From assembly GCF_000382145.1 (NCBI RefSeq), contig NZ_KB907622.1, positions 1 through 64,000 on the forward strand: 64,000 nucleotides of DNA. The letters run 5' to 3'. Both the position numbers and the translations under genes were made by a program. Below, in pieces: positions 9,405 through 20,033 of the stretch (positions are counted from its first letter, which is position 1; each line of letters opens with the position of its first letter). The DNA comes from Psychrobacter lutiphocae DSM 21542. GTDB lineage: Bacteria; Pseudomonadota; Gammaproteobacteria; Pseudomonadales; Moraxellaceae. The notes below the pieces were generated by a model, which saw nothing but the letters and a program-made list of their open reading frames with translations, did no database searches and was not told the origin of the DNA.

Positions 9405-9454
9405 TTAATAACAGAGTCTATTAATAACAGAGGTCTATTAATAACAGAGATCTG
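9405..9454 (+). repeat. Three tandem copies of a 16-17 bp unit in the LysR-leuC gap
   Basis: TTAATAACAGAG(G/A)TCT(A/G) occurs at 9405-9420, 9421-9437 and 9438-9454. The copies differ by one inserted base and a few substitutions. The repeat lies 40-90 bp upstream of the LysR start codon, so it may be operator repeats or simple slippage; which of the two is unclear. Confidence 0.8.
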
Positions 9455-9538
9455 CAATAACTTAGACTTTATATATCGACTGCTAAAAGTAACGCTTGAC
9501 TAATTATTAAAATAGTATTATAACATAAAGTTTTCTTT

Positions 9539-9584
9539 ATAATAAAAATCATCAATTATTATTATATAACTAAGCTGTTATAAT
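9539..9584 (+). promoter_or_regulatory. Candidate leuC promoter with overlapping inverted repeat
   Basis: TATAAT at 9579-9584 is a good -10 box. An inverted repeat ATAATAA/TTATTAT (arms 9539-9545 and 9556-9562) overlaps the expected -35 position and could be a LysR-type binding site. The sequence is A+T-only, so chance palindromes are common here; moderate support only. Confidence 0.4.
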
Positions 9585-9712
9585 CTCAATAGTAGCAAGA
9601 CAGTTTTATTACTTATTGTTTTCCTTATTATAATAAGATAACGTCTATTAATATATAGTCTATTTTATCTAAAATATTTACCAAACCTTTTATGCCAGCA
9701 AGGAAGTTTTTC

Positions 9713-11161
9713 ATGTCAGCCATACAAGCAAATGCAAACACAAATACGGCAAGAACACTTTATGACAAACTTTGGGATGCCCACTTGGTCAGTCAGCGTG
9801 ATGATGGCTCAAGTCTGATATATATCGACCGCCATTTGTTGCATGAAGTGACTAGCCCACAAGCCTTTGAAGGTTTGTCACTGGCCAATCGTCAGCCTTG
9901 GCGCCTATCCGCAAATATTGCCACGCCAGATCATAACGTACCGACCGTGCGCAAAGAGCGCCTAGAAGGGGTGGTCGGCATTAAAGACAAGGTGTCACGC
10001 TTACAGGTAAAAACCTTAGATGATAACTGTGCCAAATTTAACATTGCTGAGTTTACCATCAATGATGATCGCCAAGGTATTGTGCATGTTGTTGGTCCTG
10101 AGCAAGGCTTAGTATTGCCAGGTATGACAGTGGTGTGCGGTGATTCACATACTGCCACGCATGGTGCTTTGGGCTGTTTGGCGCACGGTATTGGCACCTC
10201 AGAAGTAGAACATGTGCTTGCAACCCAGTGCTTGGTACAAAAAAAGTCAAAAAACATGCTAATTCGTGTCGATGGTGAGCTGGGTGAGGGCGTTACGGCC
10301 AAAGATGTGGTGTTGGCGATTATTGCCAAAATCGGTACCGCAGGGGGTACTGGTTATGCCATCGAATTTGCTGGTGATGTGTTCAAAAACATGAGCATGG
10401 AAGGGCGGATGACCGTCTGTAATATGGCGATTGAAGCTGGTGCTCGTGTGGGTATGGTAGGGGTTGATGACACCACCATTGAGTATGTTAAAGGCCGTCC
10501 TTATGCGCCAACTGGTGAGCAGTGGCAACAAGCGGTTGCGTATTGGAATACCTTACATTCAGACGAAGGCGCACATTTTGATGCCATCGTTGAGCTGGAT
10601 GCCAGTGATATTGCGCCACAAGTATCTTGGGGTACCTCGCCTGAAATGGTGGTGGATGTCACCCAAAATGTACCGACACTGGATCAGGCAAAAGATGAGG
10701 TGCAGGCAGAGGCTTGGAGCCGTGCTTATGAGTATATGGGTCTAGAGGCAGGCCAACCAATTACGGATATTAAATTAGACCGTATCTTTATTGGTTCTTG
10801 TACCAACTCACGTATTGAGGATTTGCGCTCGGCAGCTTCAGTGATTAAAGGTCGCAAAGTCGCTGATAACATTAAAGAGGCCATCGTAGTAGCGGGCTCA
10901 GGACAAGTGAAAAAACAAGCCGAAGAAGAGGGCTTAGATAAGCTATTTGTCGAGGCAGGCTTTGAGTGGCGTGAGCCAGGTTGTTCGATGTGCTTGGCGA
11001 TGAATGCCGATAAATTGCAGCCACAAGAGCACTGTGCGTCCACTTCAAACCGTAACTTTGAGGGTCGTCAAGGTAATGGCGGTCGTACCCATTTGGTCAG
11101 TCCTGCAATGGCGGCAGCAGCAGCATTGGCTGGTCATTTTGTCGATGTGCGGACGTTTTAA
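9713..11161 (+). CDS. leuC: 3-isopropylmalate dehydratase large subunit LeuC
   Basis: The large subunit of isopropylmalate isomerase, which converts 2-isopropylmalate to 3-isopropylmalate in leucine synthesis with a [4Fe-4S] cluster. The 482-residue protein is of aconitase type. Cluster ligands are visible as Cys363 in FIGSCTNSR and Cys424/Cys427 in [17 protein letters not shown] and [12 protein letters not shown] motifs are present. An in-frame ATG at 9692 exists, but AAGGAAG at 9699-9705 fits the ATG at 9713 and gives the family length. leuD and leuB follow on the same strand, with one small extra gene in between. Confidence 0.95.
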   Translation: MSAIQANANTNTARTLYDKLWDAHLVSQRDDGSSLIYIDRHLLHEVTSPQAFEGLSLANRQPWRLSANIATPDHNVPTVRKERLEGVVGIKDKVSRLQVKTLDDNCAKFNIAEFTINDDRQGIVHVVGPEQGLVLPGMTVVCGDSHTATHGALGCLAHGIGTSEVEHVLATQCLVQKKSKNMLIRVDGELGEGVTAKDVVLAIIAKIGTAGGTGYAIEFAGDVFKNMSMEGRMTVCNMAIEAGARVGMVGVDDTTIEYVKGRPYAPTGEQWQQAVAYWNTLHSDEGAHFDAIVELDASDIAPQVSWGTSPEMVVDVTQNVPTLDQAKDEVQAEAWSRAYEYMGLEAGQPITDIKLDRIFIGSCTNSRIEDLRSAASVIKGRKVADNIKEAIVVAGSGQVKKQAEEEGLDKLFVEAGFEWREPGCSMCLAMNADKLQPQEHCASTSNRNFEGRQGNGGRTHLVSPAMAAAAALAGHFVDVRTF

Positions 11162-11207
11162 ACTGTTTAAGATATAGGATTTTCAGGTTTACTCTAGGGT
11201 GCTTCAA

Positions 11208-11510
11208 ATGCATGTTGAGTTTGAGATAACAAGAGACTCGGTATGTATGGGAGATGATTGTGATGCTCCGCATGATGCTAAAGTTAGTCTAAAACCAAAT
11301 GCTATTGATTCTCTCATTTTGGATGTATTAGAGGTCTATCCATTAGCAAGTGTCGCAGTTCCTATGGTTCATTGGACATGCCATATAAATGACATCAAAG
11401 TCGCTACTATTGAGGTCAATGATAAATCAGAGAAATTCGTCAATTATGAACAAGTAAATAATTTAATACTGGGCTTACATAATAAAATCCACTTTAAATA
11501 CTTCTCATGA
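11208..11510 (+). CDS. Unknown 100-residue protein inside the leu operon
   Basis: I do not recognise this gene. It encodes about 100 residues starting MHVEFEITRDSV, acidic, without signal peptide or membrane segment, and with four cysteines/histidine-rich positions (Cys near 11 and 16, plus HWTCHI near residue 60). AGGG at 11196-11199 supports the ATG at 11208; a GTG three codons upstream is the alternative. It begins 46 bp after leuC and ends 90 bp before leuD. leuC and leuD encode the two subunits of one enzyme and usually adjoin, so this is an insertion into the operon. The leuD gap has its own AAGGA ribosome binding site, so LeuD translation is probably independent. Confidence 0.6.
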   Translation: MHVEFEITRDSVCMGDDCDAPHDAKVSLKPNAIDSLILDVLEVYPLASVAVPMVHWTCHINDIKVATIEVNDKSEKFVNYEQVNNLILGLHNKIHFKYFS

Positions 11511-11600
11511 ATTCAAGATTTGTTAGTTTTATTGACATTCTTACTGCGAAAGTATTAATAAACGGCTCTTATTTAAGCAATAAAATATTAAGGAACCACC

Positions 11601-12251
11601 ATGCAAGCTTATAACATTCAAACTGGCATTGTTTGCCCATTAGATCGCTCAAACGTCGATACCGACCAGATTATCCCCAAGCAGTTTTTAAAATCAATTA
11701 AGCGTACGGGCTTTGGCGTTAATTTATTTGATGATTGGCGTTATTTAGACGAAGGTTTTCCTGGTCAAGATAACTCAAAACGTCCAGTCAATCCTGATTT
11801 TGTGCTCAACCAGCCACGTTATCAAGGTGCCACTATTTTGCTGGCACGTGACAACTTTGGCTGTGGCTCTAGTCGTGAGCATGCGCCTTGGGCGTTATCA
11901 GAGTACGGTTTTCGTACCGTGATTGCCCCAAGCTTTGCCGATATTTTTTATAACAACTGCTTTAAAAATGGTATGTTGCCGATTGTATTAACCGAAACAC
12001 AAGTGGATGAGCTATTTGAGCAGTGCTTTGCCAATGAGGGCTATGAGCTGACTGCTGACCTTGAGCGTCAAGTGGTAGTGACCCCAGATGGCACTGAATA
12101 TCCATTTGAAGTGGATGAGTTCCGTAAGCATTGCCTGTTAAATGGCTTGGATGATATTGGCCTGACCTTACAACAAAGCGATGCCATCAAGGCCTATGAA
12201 GCCAAGAAGCAGCAGCAAACACCTTGGATTTTTAATGATGTAAAAGCCTAA
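11601..12251 (+). CDS. leuD: 3-isopropylmalate dehydratase small subunit LeuD
   Basis: A 216-residue small subunit that pairs with LeuC in the isopropylmalate isomerase. The swivel-domain signature is clear: [12 protein letters not shown] near the N-terminus, then [16 protein letters not shown], and [18 protein letters not shown]. Length is normal. Its AAGGA at 11590-11594 sits seven bases before the ATG. Confidence 0.95.
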   Translation: MQAYNIQTGIVCPLDRSNVDTDQIIPKQFLKSIKRTGFGVNLFDDWRYLDEGFPGQDNSKRPVNPDFVLNQPRYQGATILLARDNFGCGSSREHAPWALSEYGFRTVIAPSFADIFYNNCFKNGMLPIVLTETQVDELFEQCFANEGYELTADLERQVVVTPDGTEYPFEVDEFRKHCLLNGLDDIGLTLQQSDAIKAYEAKKQQQTPWIFNDVKA

Positions 12252-12332
12252 CACGCGCGGGCTTGTAATGACCAAAACAGCCAAGCTGATTAAAACAAAA
12301 AATAATGTAACTTAAATTTAGGAATAACACAT

Positions 12333-13436
12333 ATGGCAACCGTACTAACACTAGCAGGTGATGGCATTGGCCCTGAGATTATGACTCAAGCCGTTGACGT
12401 TTTAAAAGCAGTGAATGACAAGTTTGAGCTGGGTATCACCCTTGAAGCTGCTGATATCGGTGGCGTCGCTATTGATAATCATGGCGTACCCCTTCCGGAT
12501 GAGACGTTGGCAAAAGCCCGTCAAGCCGATGCCGTTTTATTAGGTGCGGTTGGTGGTCCAAAATGGGATGGTATTGAGCGTAGCATTCGTCCTGAGCGTG
12601 GACTGCTAAAGATTCGCAGTGAGCTGGGCTTATTTGCTAATTTACGTGTGGCTAAGCTGTATCCACAACTGGTCAATGCCTCAAGCTTAAAGCCTGAAAT
12701 CATCTCAGGCTTGGATTTGCTGATTGTACGTGAGTTGACTGGTGGTATTTACTTTGGTGAGCCACGTGGCATTCGCACCTTAGACAATGGTGAACAGCAA
12801 GGCTATAACACCATGGTGTATAAGACGTCAGAGATTGAACGTATTGGTAAAGTCGCCTTTGATTTGGCGCAAGTGCGTGCCAAAGCCAAGGGTACGCCAG
12901 CCAAAGTATGCTCGGTGGACAAAGCCAACGTATTAGAAGTCACTGAGCTGTGGAAGCAAACCATGATTAAGCTGCAACAAGCTGATTACCCAGAAGTGGC
13001 GCTGAGCCATATGTATGCCGATAATGCGTGTATGCAGTTAGTACGTGATCCTAAGCAGTTTGATGTGATGGTTACTGGTAATATGTTTGGTGATATCTTG
13101 TCGGACGAAGCGGCGATGTTGACCGGTTCTATTGGTATGCTGCCATCGGCCAGCTTGGATGAAAATGGCAAAGGTATGTATGAGCCTTGTCATGGCAGTG
13201 CGCCGGATATTGCTGGTCAAGACAAAGCGAACCCATTAGCGACTATCTTATCAGTGGCGATGATGCTGCGTTATACCTTTAAGCATGAAGCCTCAGCCGC
13301 TGCTATTGAACAAGCAGTCAGTGATGTATTAGATGATGGTCTACGTACGGGTGATATCATGGATACCAGCGAATCGGGTCTGCGCTTAGTGGGCTGTCAA
13401 GAGATTGGTCAGGCAGTCTTGGCGAAGTTGGCGTAA
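12333..13436 (+). CDS. leuB: 3-isopropylmalate dehydrogenase LeuB
   Basis: A 367-residue NAD-dependent decarboxylating dehydrogenase that converts 3-isopropylmalate to 2-ketoisocaproate precursor, the third leucine step. It starts with the nucleotide-fold [13 protein letters not shown], has the substrate motif [10 protein letters not shown], and the signature [25 protein letters not shown] near residue 245. It is the last gene of the leuC-leuD-leuB run and is followed by an inverted-repeat element and a terminator. Confidence 0.95.
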   Translation: MATVLTLAGDGIGPEIMTQAVDVLKAVNDKFELGITLEAADIGGVAIDNHGVPLPDETLAKARQADAVLLGAVGGPKWDGIERSIRPERGLLKIRSELGLFANLRVAKLYPQLVNASSLKPEIISGLDLLIVRELTGGIYFGEPRGIRTLDNGEQQGYNTMVYKTSEIERIGKVAFDLAQVRAKAKGTPAKVCSVDKANVLEVTELWKQTMIKLQQADYPEVALSHMYADNACMQLVRDPKQFDVMVTGNMFGDILSDEAAMLTGSIGMLPSASLDENGKGMYEPCHGSAPDIAGQDKANPLATILSVAMMLRYTFKHEASAAAIEQAVSDVLDDGLRTGDIMDTSESGLRLVGCQEIGQAVLAKLA

Positions 13437-13445
13437 TTGAATATT

Positions 13446-13549
13446 ATACCAAATCTGAAAATTAAGATATCGAGGAAAAAGAGTGCAAACGCTACAAGTA
13501 GTAGGTTTAGCGAGTTTGACAAAGATAGGTTATTTTTCAGAAAAGGTAT
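13446..13549 (+). repeat. 104-bp inverted-repeat element, copy 1
   Basis: The element starts ATACCAAATCTGAAAA and ends TTTTTCAGAAAAGGTAT, so its ends form an imperfect 17-bp terminal inverted repeat. An internal stem pairs CAAACGCTA with TAGCGAGTTTG. It starts 9 bp after the leuB stop. It is identical to the copy at 57492-57595 and differs at three bases from the copy at 20262-20365. Size and ends suggest a MITE-like element without coding capacity; no clear target duplication is visible. Confidence 0.85.
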
Positions 13550-13584
13550 TAGATATTTAATATCAGATACTTAATATTAGGCAC

Positions 13585-13624
13585 CAAAAAAAGCCGTTCT
13601 TATTATTAAAGGAACGGCTTTTTT
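13585..13624. terminator. Bidirectional terminator between leuB and infA
   Basis: Perfect stem AAAGCCGTTC/GAACGGCTTT with flanking A and T tracts. It can stop leu transcription on plus and infA transcription on minus. Confidence 0.85.
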
Positions 13625-13720
13625 GATAGGCGGTGCTAATTGACTGGGTATTAGTTACTCACTCACTAACGTATTAGTATTCAGTATTAGCCTGCCTATT
13701 AAGGTATAGAGTGTACGCTA

Positions 13721-13945
13721 TTAGTTTTTACCACGATAAGTGATACGACCTTTGGTCAAGTCGTAAGGTGTCATTTCAACCTTAACTTTATCGCCGGTTA
13801 GGATGCGAATGTAGTGCTTACGCATTTTACCTGAGATATGGGCGATGATTTCGTGCCCATTTTCTAGGCGTACTTTAAAAAGGGTGTTAGGAAGGGTGTC
13901 AATTACTTCACCTTCAAATTCGATAATATCGTCTTTTTTTGCCAT
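13721..13945 (-). CDS. infA: Translation initiation factor IF-1
   Basis: A 74-residue S1-like OB-fold protein that binds the ribosomal A site during initiation. The sequence [20 protein letters not shown] and the [20 protein letters not shown] core match IF-1 through its full length. It is a single-gene unit on the minus strand; its promoter must lie in 13946-14209, where I see no further gene. Confidence 0.96.
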   Translation of the reverse strand: MAKKDDIIEFEGEVIDTLPNTLFKVRLENGHEIIAHISGKMRKHYIRILTGDKVKVEMTPYDLTKGRITYRGKN

Positions 13946-14209
13946 AATTATTTGGGTTTGCCCGTTTCAATGAATGTAAGTTAATTCAATGTAAGTTAAA
14001 TTTCAGATTAATGAACACATGAAATAAAATTGTAGGCACGTATTATACTGAACTAGCATTGTTTTAGCAAACCATGCGGCCAATGTGGTTACAGCTTTTT
14101 ACATAATAGCTAAACAAAGTAAAAATTAAACTTAAAATAAATGTTAACTAAGATAACCGACGTCTGATGTACCGCTAAAATCAAATGGCTAATCATACTG
14201 CTCATCAGA

Positions 14210-15175
14210 TTATGGCTGACAAATGGTGTCTGGTAGATTCAGCCATTGCGGGGTCAGTGGCAACTCTGGTAATAACGACTGATAAGGCTCAGGGTAATAA
14301 GCATTAATAAAATATAGCCCATCAGGCGCTGCAGTTGGTGGTGCTAAAGTACGATCTTTGGCTTGTAATAAGCGCAAATAATCTTCTGGTTGCAGCTCGC
14401 CACGACCGATGGCAAATAAAGTCCCCATTAGGTTGCGCACCATGTGATGCAAAAAGCCATCGGCTTTGATATCGAATACCAAAAACTGCCCATGCTCAAA
14501 CAGCTGAGCGTGATGAATATTGCGTACCGGCTGCTTAGACTGGCAAGCCGCTGCTCGAAAGCTACTAAAGTCATGAGTACCTTCAATATAAGCGGCGGCT
14601 TGTTGCATCCGTGCCAAATCCAGTGGCTCATGAATGTGGGTTACCAGATGGCTGAGCATGGCAGGACGCTGTGGCTGATTTAAGGTGATATAGCGATAGC
14701 GACGTGCAATGGCGCCAAAGCGGGCATGGAAATCGTCTGGCATCGGCTGAATCCAGCGCAGTGCGATATCGTCTGGCAGCAGACTGTTGGCGCCTCGCAT
14801 CCAGTTGTAGATACCACGCTGAGCACGAGTGGTGAAGTGTGCCAGCATATTGCCGGCATGGACACCCGCATCGGTACGTCCAGCGGCAACGACCTCGATC
14901 GGCTCATTGGCAATCTTGCTGAGCGTCTCTTCTAGCACTTGTTGCACACACAATACTTCTTGCTGTCTCTGCCAGCCTCGATAATTAGCACCGTTGAACT
15001 CGATACCTATGGCATAAGTTTGAAGATGAGAGTCCGCCTTGGTTGTCGGTGTTGTCTCTGCCGTCGACTCCGTCAAAGGCTTGGAGTTATGGCTTGCGGC
15101 TAGGCTTGTGCCTAGATTGTTGGCTGCGTCTGTTGCTAAGTCAGTTGCACAGTTATTGGAAGTTACAGAAGTCAT
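14210..15175 (-). CDS. truA: tRNA pseudouridine synthase A
   Basis: Makes pseudouridine at positions 38-40 of tRNA anticodon arms. The catalytic Asp102 is in AAGRTDAGVHA. The substrate and fold motifs YRGWQRQ, ARRYRYI and FLHHMVRNLMGTL are visible. It is 321 residues long, about 50 more than E. coli TruA: the first ~50 residues are a Ser/Thr/Ala-rich low-complexity extension before LQTYAIGIEFNG, and no downstream Met replaces the start. In Pseudomonas, truA lies near fimV; the FimV-like gene here is two genes upstream on the same strand. Confidence 0.93.
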   Translation of the reverse strand: MTSVTSNNCATDLATDAANNLGTSLAASHNSKPLTESTAETTPTTKADSHLQTYAIGIEFNGANYRGWQRQQEVLCVQQVLEETLSKIANEPIEVVAAGRTDAGVHAGNMLAHFTTRAQRGIYNWMRGANSLLPDDIALRWIQPMPDDFHARFGAIARRYRYITLNQPQRPAMLSHLVTHIHEPLDLARMQQAAAYIEGTHDFSSFRAAACQSKQPVRNIHHAQLFEHGQFLVFDIKADGFLHHMVRNLMGTLFAIGRGELQPEDYLRLLQAKDRTLAPPTAAPDGLYFINAYYPEPYQSLLPELPLTPQWLNLPDTICQP

Positions 15176-15301
15176 GATAGTGCCAAATATGGGAATAAAT
15201 ATGTCTAAAACGAATGGGGCGTTACGGTGTTACTACGTGTGCTACTTGGGCTACTTGGGCTATGTATACTACTTGAGTTACGTGTGCTGCGTGGATGTGC
15301 T

Positions 15302-16429
15302 TTACACTTTTTGCACACTATGACGCCAGCGCTGACGACGACGAGCAGGGGTGTCGTAAGCCAGATGTAGCCACAGCAGACGTGCATACACTGCTGGTAA
15401 AGTCAGGCGTCCAGCAGACAAAACGTGATGCTCATACTGCCAGCTGCCTGCCGCATAAGTGTCACTCACGCCGCCAAATGGGCATTGCGTACCACACACC
15501 AGCATGTGTCCCTGCTTATATAGCGTATCCATGGTAGTTGCCAGTGCCTCAGTATAAGGGATATTACCGGCACCAAAACCAATTAAGATGATGCCCATTG
15601 CTGGCTGCTGTGTTAGTGCCGCCAGTTGATCTGCCAACCAGCCATCATTATTAGGCATACAGTAAAGGGTAGCAATATTTACCGATTGTGCATTGTGTTT
15701 AATATCATTAAGTTTGGCTCGGCTGTCTTCAATCCAGTTTTGGCGTCTTGCTGTAGGCAGTCGTTTGTCATAACTGTTGGCTGGGTAGCCAGCACGATGA
15801 TGACCAGTAAACGCCATTAGGTCATGGCTGTGGATTTTTTGCACGGTTTGCGCCGGCCAAGATTCTTCTGCGATGGCAATATATACGCCAGGATCACCAT
15901 GACTGGCTAACCCAACGGCTTGCGTTAGATTGCCCCAAGCATCACTGTTGGCATCGATTTGATAAGAGTGTAGTTGCTCAGCATCGAACAAAGGACGCAT
16001 ACTGGCAGTTAGGACGATGCAGACATCTGAGCCAGCAAAGGCCTCAGCCAAAAACGAGCCTAAATAACTTAAGGTATCTGTACCAGTTATCAGTACAAAT
16101 TGACGATGTCCTTGAGCGTAGCTGTCTAAAATTATGCTAAAAAAGTGGGTCAAATCGATCGGTGTTAACTGGCTACTGTCTTTAACACAAGTATTGGGCA
16201 GGACTTGTACGTGTGGGGTCAGCTGCTGCTGGATATGCTCAAGCAGCACTGGCAAAAACTCATCGGCAGGCAATGCCGCTAACGGCTTACCATAGCTGCC
16301 AAAAGTACCGCCAGCATAGATGAGTTGTAGCGGCTGATTGATGGCTGTGTTGGCAGTGGCTGCTGAGTCGATAGGTTGCGCTGAAGTATTCGATGGTAGG
16401 TCACTTGCGGTCGATTGTGGTGCAGTCAT
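15302..16429 (-). CDS. Asparaginase-family amidohydrolase
   Basis: A 375-residue asparaginase/glutaminase-type protein. The two catalytic threonine motifs are clear: LIYAGGTFGSYG near residue 40 and LITGTDTLSYLGSFLA near 120. There is no signal peptide, so a cytoplasmic asparaginase or a related amidase is likely. The first ~30 residues are low-complexity. The C-terminal region CGTQCPFGGVSDTYAAGSW fits the family's second domain. It lies between the FimV-like gene and truA, and a pentanucleotide repeat precedes it. Exact substrate is not determined by sequence. Confidence 0.82.
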   Translation of the reverse strand: MTAPQSTASDLPSNTSAQPIDSAATANTAINQPLQLIYAGGTFGSYGKPLAALPADEFLPVLLEHIQQQLTPHVQVLPNTCVKDSSQLTPIDLTHFFSIILDSYAQGHRQFVLITGTDTLSYLGSFLAEAFAGSDVCIVLTASMRPLFDAEQLHSYQIDANSDAWGNLTQAVGLASHGDPGVYIAIAEESWPAQTVQKIHSHDLMAFTGHHRAGYPANSYDKRLPTARRQNWIEDSRAKLNDIKHNAQSVNIATLYCMPNNDGWLADQLAALTQQPAMGIILIGFGAGNIPYTEALATTMDTLYKQGHMLVCGTQCPFGGVSDTYAAGSWQYEHHVLSAGRLTLPAVYARLLWLHLAYDTPARRRQRWRHSVQKV

Positions 16430-16477
16430 AGCGGTTTTCTTTTATTTGATTTAACTTGTTTGGTTTGACTTGTTTGA

Positions 16478-16502
16478 TTTTCTTTTCTTTTCTTTTCTTT
16501 TC
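16478..16502 (+). repeat. Pentanucleotide repeat (TTTTC)x5
   Basis: Five exact TTTTC units on plus, (GAAAA)x5 on the coding strand of the asparaginase gene, 49-73 bases upstream of its ATG and 47 bases after the FimV-like stop. Such tracts can change copy number by slippage. Confidence 0.9.
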
Positions 16503-16548
16503 AATTGAAAGGCTGCTTTTCTCAGCTCATTTAATGTTGAAGGCGTTT

Positions 16549-17877
16549 TTAATACAAACGCTGTAATAAATCATTGGCGGTCGATTTTTGTTCAGCGCTG
16601 GCATGAATTCCAGCTATTTTTGGCGACAACACTTCTTGTAATAAGCGTTTGGCACTGTCATATTCACCGACTTCCAGATACTGCTGCGCTAAGTCTAAAG
16701 TCAGCTGTGCGCTATCTATGTCTTGAACAAAGGCAAAGGCTTGCTTTGCCATTTCTGCGCCAGATTCTATGGCTGTCTCTGTGTCCGCTACAACAGGCGC
16801 TGTGGCAGATGTGACCTCGGGCGTGCTGTCTGCTTTAGTATCAACAGTCTGTGTTTTAGTATCAATGTTTTGAGTATTAACATTAAGTGCTTTGGTTTGT
16901 TGCTGTTGTTGCGCTTGCTCTTTTTTCTCTTGTTCTTCTTGAGCATGTGCTTGTTTTTTATCCTGTTTAGCTTGTGCTTTGGCTTTTATTTCGGCTTGAT
17001 GTTTGTCAGCAGTGACTTGGCGCTCATCATGATTTTGAATTTTAATAGCAGGAGTGTCAGGCTTGGGTTGCCGCTGTTGCTGTACAGCCAGTTGGGTACC
17101 AGAGTTAATGGTCACTGCGGCTGCTGGTGGCTGTGATGGTATTGCAGATTGGCGTTCAGTATTGGCTTTAGTTTGGATTTGTTCTTGAGTTTGTTCTGGT
17201 ATCTGAGTTTGTGTTTGTGCCTGAATTTGTTTTGATATTTGTGTTTTGTTGCTATTAGTAGCAGGCGTATTTGAGACAGTGTCGCCTAGGATGTCTGCAA
17301 TATCAGCTTCACTGATTAAAGGGGCATCTGTGTGGACTTGATTAATGTCTGCTGTTTTAGCTTCTGTTGGGCGAGCAATGGTATTGGCCTCCACTTCGAT
17401 ATCGGAGTCGATAGTGTCGGTATTTGTATTATTCGAGGTGTCCAGTTCAGCTGTGGTTTCAGATGATGCCAGCGTTGGTTGTACAGGTTCAGTGGGTGTT
17501 TTTTGTTTGGCTTTATTTGGCTTGGCTGTTTGGCTTTTAGCAATGTGGCTTTTAGCGCTTTCATTATCCACTTTTTGCGTTTTTGTTTGTTTAGCTGTTT
17601 TTGCTTTAATATCTGCTATATTTACTGCATTTGCTATACCAGCTATACTTGGAGTTTCATCATTCTTGTTATTATTCTTATTTTCTGGCTCATCTTCTTG
17701 TTGTAAGCTACTTTCATACAGCGTCTGACGTTGTGCTGACGTGTCGTCTGTTGGCAGGTTTGGCTTCTTATCTTTTGTGAGCGCAAGGCGCTTGTTGCTT
17801 TGATTGCGAAAGGTAATAAACAGCAATACGACAAGTAAAGCGATAAAAATAAGGGCGATAATAACTTTCAGGCTCAT
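16549..17877 (-). CDS. FimV/HubP-like inner-membrane protein
   Basis: A 442-residue protein with one N-terminal transmembrane helix (about residues 5-23), then a long low-complexity Lys/Gln/Thr/Ala-rich region (about 30-370), and a C-terminal FimV-type helical domain (about 385-442; LTLDLAQQYLEVGEYDSAKRLLQEVL). FimV/HubP proteins organise cell poles and support type IV pili and twitching. The peptidoglycan-binding LysM domain found in full FimV is not evident and the protein is much shorter, so this is a reduced relative. Its position upstream of truA parallels the Pseudomonas fimV-truA neighbourhood. The low-complexity part contains repeated QTQTQIPEQTQ-like segments. Confidence 0.75.
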   Translation of the reverse strand: MSLKVIIALIFIALLVVLLFITFRNQSNKRLALTKDKKPNLPTDDTSAQRQTLYESSLQQEDEPENKNNNKNDETPSIAGIANAVNIADIKAKTAKQTKTQKVDNESAKSHIAKSQTAKPNKAKQKTPTEPVQPTLASSETTAELDTSNNTNTDTIDSDIEVEANTIARPTEAKTADINQVHTDAPLISEADIADILGDTVSNTPATNSNKTQISKQIQAQTQTQIPEQTQEQIQTKANTERQSAIPSQPPAAAVTINSGTQLAVQQQRQPKPDTPAIKIQNHDERQVTADKHQAEIKAKAQAKQDKKQAHAQEEQEKKEQAQQQQQTKALNVNTQNIDTKTQTVDTKADSTPEVTSATAPVVADTETAIESGAEMAKQAFAFVQDIDSAQLTLDLAQQYLEVGEYDSAKRLLQEVLSPKIAGIHASAEQKSTANDLLQRLY

Positions 17878-18132
17878 AACAAATTCCCCGTCATTAGTGT
17901 CACCAAGTCAGCAGGCTAACAGACGATGTATAAAAATGGTAAGTCGGTGTGGTGATAACAATCATATTCAATCAGGTTCAAGTATAGCTAATAACCGCAG
18001 TCAGGCAAAACAAAAAAGCAATCTATTTAATAGGTAGCCAACAAGCACCCCACTTATTGGACAAAATAACACGCAACTTAGCCGCTGAACAGTTGCTAAA
18101 AGGCCGCTGAATGGCTGCTAATTGCTGAATGT

Positions 18133-18162
18133 TTAACAGACCTTGCTTAGCAATGCTATAAT
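18133..18162 (+). promoter_or_regulatory. Sigma-70 promoter for tgt
   Basis: TTAACA at 18133-18138 (five of six consensus bases), an 18-bp spacer and TATAAT at 18157-18162, about 94 bp before the tgt start. The 17878-18255 gap between the divergent FimV-like gene and tgt otherwise holds no gene. Confidence 0.65.
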
Positions 18163-18246
18163 TTAGCTTATTTTTGCTGACATTTTGCAATCAAAAAACT
18201 TGCAATCAAAAAACCACCTTTAATCTAACCCTTTCCAATACTTTGA

Positions 18247-19407
<1,161 letters not shown>

Positions 19408-19486
19408 CAAGACCAAGTCAAAAAAGCTAACCAAAAAAGCTAAGCGGTCAACAAGGTCAAAATTGATATTGAAGCCAATCTCGCCA

Positions 19487-19626
19487 TCCGCTCATATCTT
19501 GGCTTGCACAGGGGCAGGCGCTACCAGCTAGCGCCATTCCTGCGCCACGAGACTGCCACTAGCCAAGCGCCTGCAACCCTGTGCTGCGCCAAGGATATCC
19601 GCTACTGTCAAGGCTAAACCGCACCC
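19487..19626. repeat. Long-hairpin extragenic element, copy A
   Basis: Two long arms (about 19499-19522 and 19565-19591) pair nearly throughout, for instance GCACAGGG with CCCTGTGC and AGGCGCT with AGCGCCT. The outer parts, GCTCAT(A)TCTTGGC at the left and TATCCGCTAC..GGCTAAACCGCACC at the right, are shared with the element at 31183-31314. The arms themselves differ between the copies, yet both remain paired. Confidence 0.7.
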
Positions 19627-19937
19627 CGCATCCACATTCAAGGCGTGAAAAATCCATTTCCTCCGTCAACATGTTGGGTCTCGTACCTCGACGCCAACCT
19701 ACCAGTTGCGCAAGCATAAAATACCGCAAGCCTTTATAGAATAAGGCTTGTAGGCTGGTGTGGAGGCAACGACACCCAGCGAATGTGGATTGTGATTTGG
19801 CAAGATGGTATATCGGATCGTCAAAAACAGAAAATCATGCAAATAGCAGTAGCATGGGTGCAATGAAGTAAACCCCCAACCCTTGCTAGCACATATAATA
19901 ATATTGAAAATTATTGACTCCAATATTGATATTAATA
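19627..19937. other. Non-coding gap with degenerate palindromes before rpmJ2
   Basis: No gene is seen. The stretch 19672-19704 (TGTTGGGTCTCG...GCCAACCTACC) looks like a degraded copy of a widespread bacterial extragenic palindrome. A second hairpin at 19728-19753 pairs CAAGCCTT with AAGGCTTG. Confidence 0.5.
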
Positions 19938-19954
19938 ATGTTATGTTATAACAT
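19938..19954 (+). promoter_or_regulatory. Candidate Zur box upstream of zinc-free L36
   Basis: ATGTTAT-GTT-ATAACAT is a perfect 7-bp inverted repeat with a 3-bp centre, the geometry of the gammaproteobacterial Zur operator (TGTTAT-ANT-ATAACA). It lies 80 bp upstream of the rpmJ2 start. Zinc-loaded Zur would repress here and release under zinc starvation. Both the site sequence and its target gene fit, which is why confidence is fairly high without any binding data. Confidence 0.75.
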
Positions 19955-20033
19955 ACATATTCATAACTTCTCCAAGTCCAATTATTAACTTTCAACTTCC
20001 AAAACTTTCAAATTCCGAACAAGGGTAACCAGC

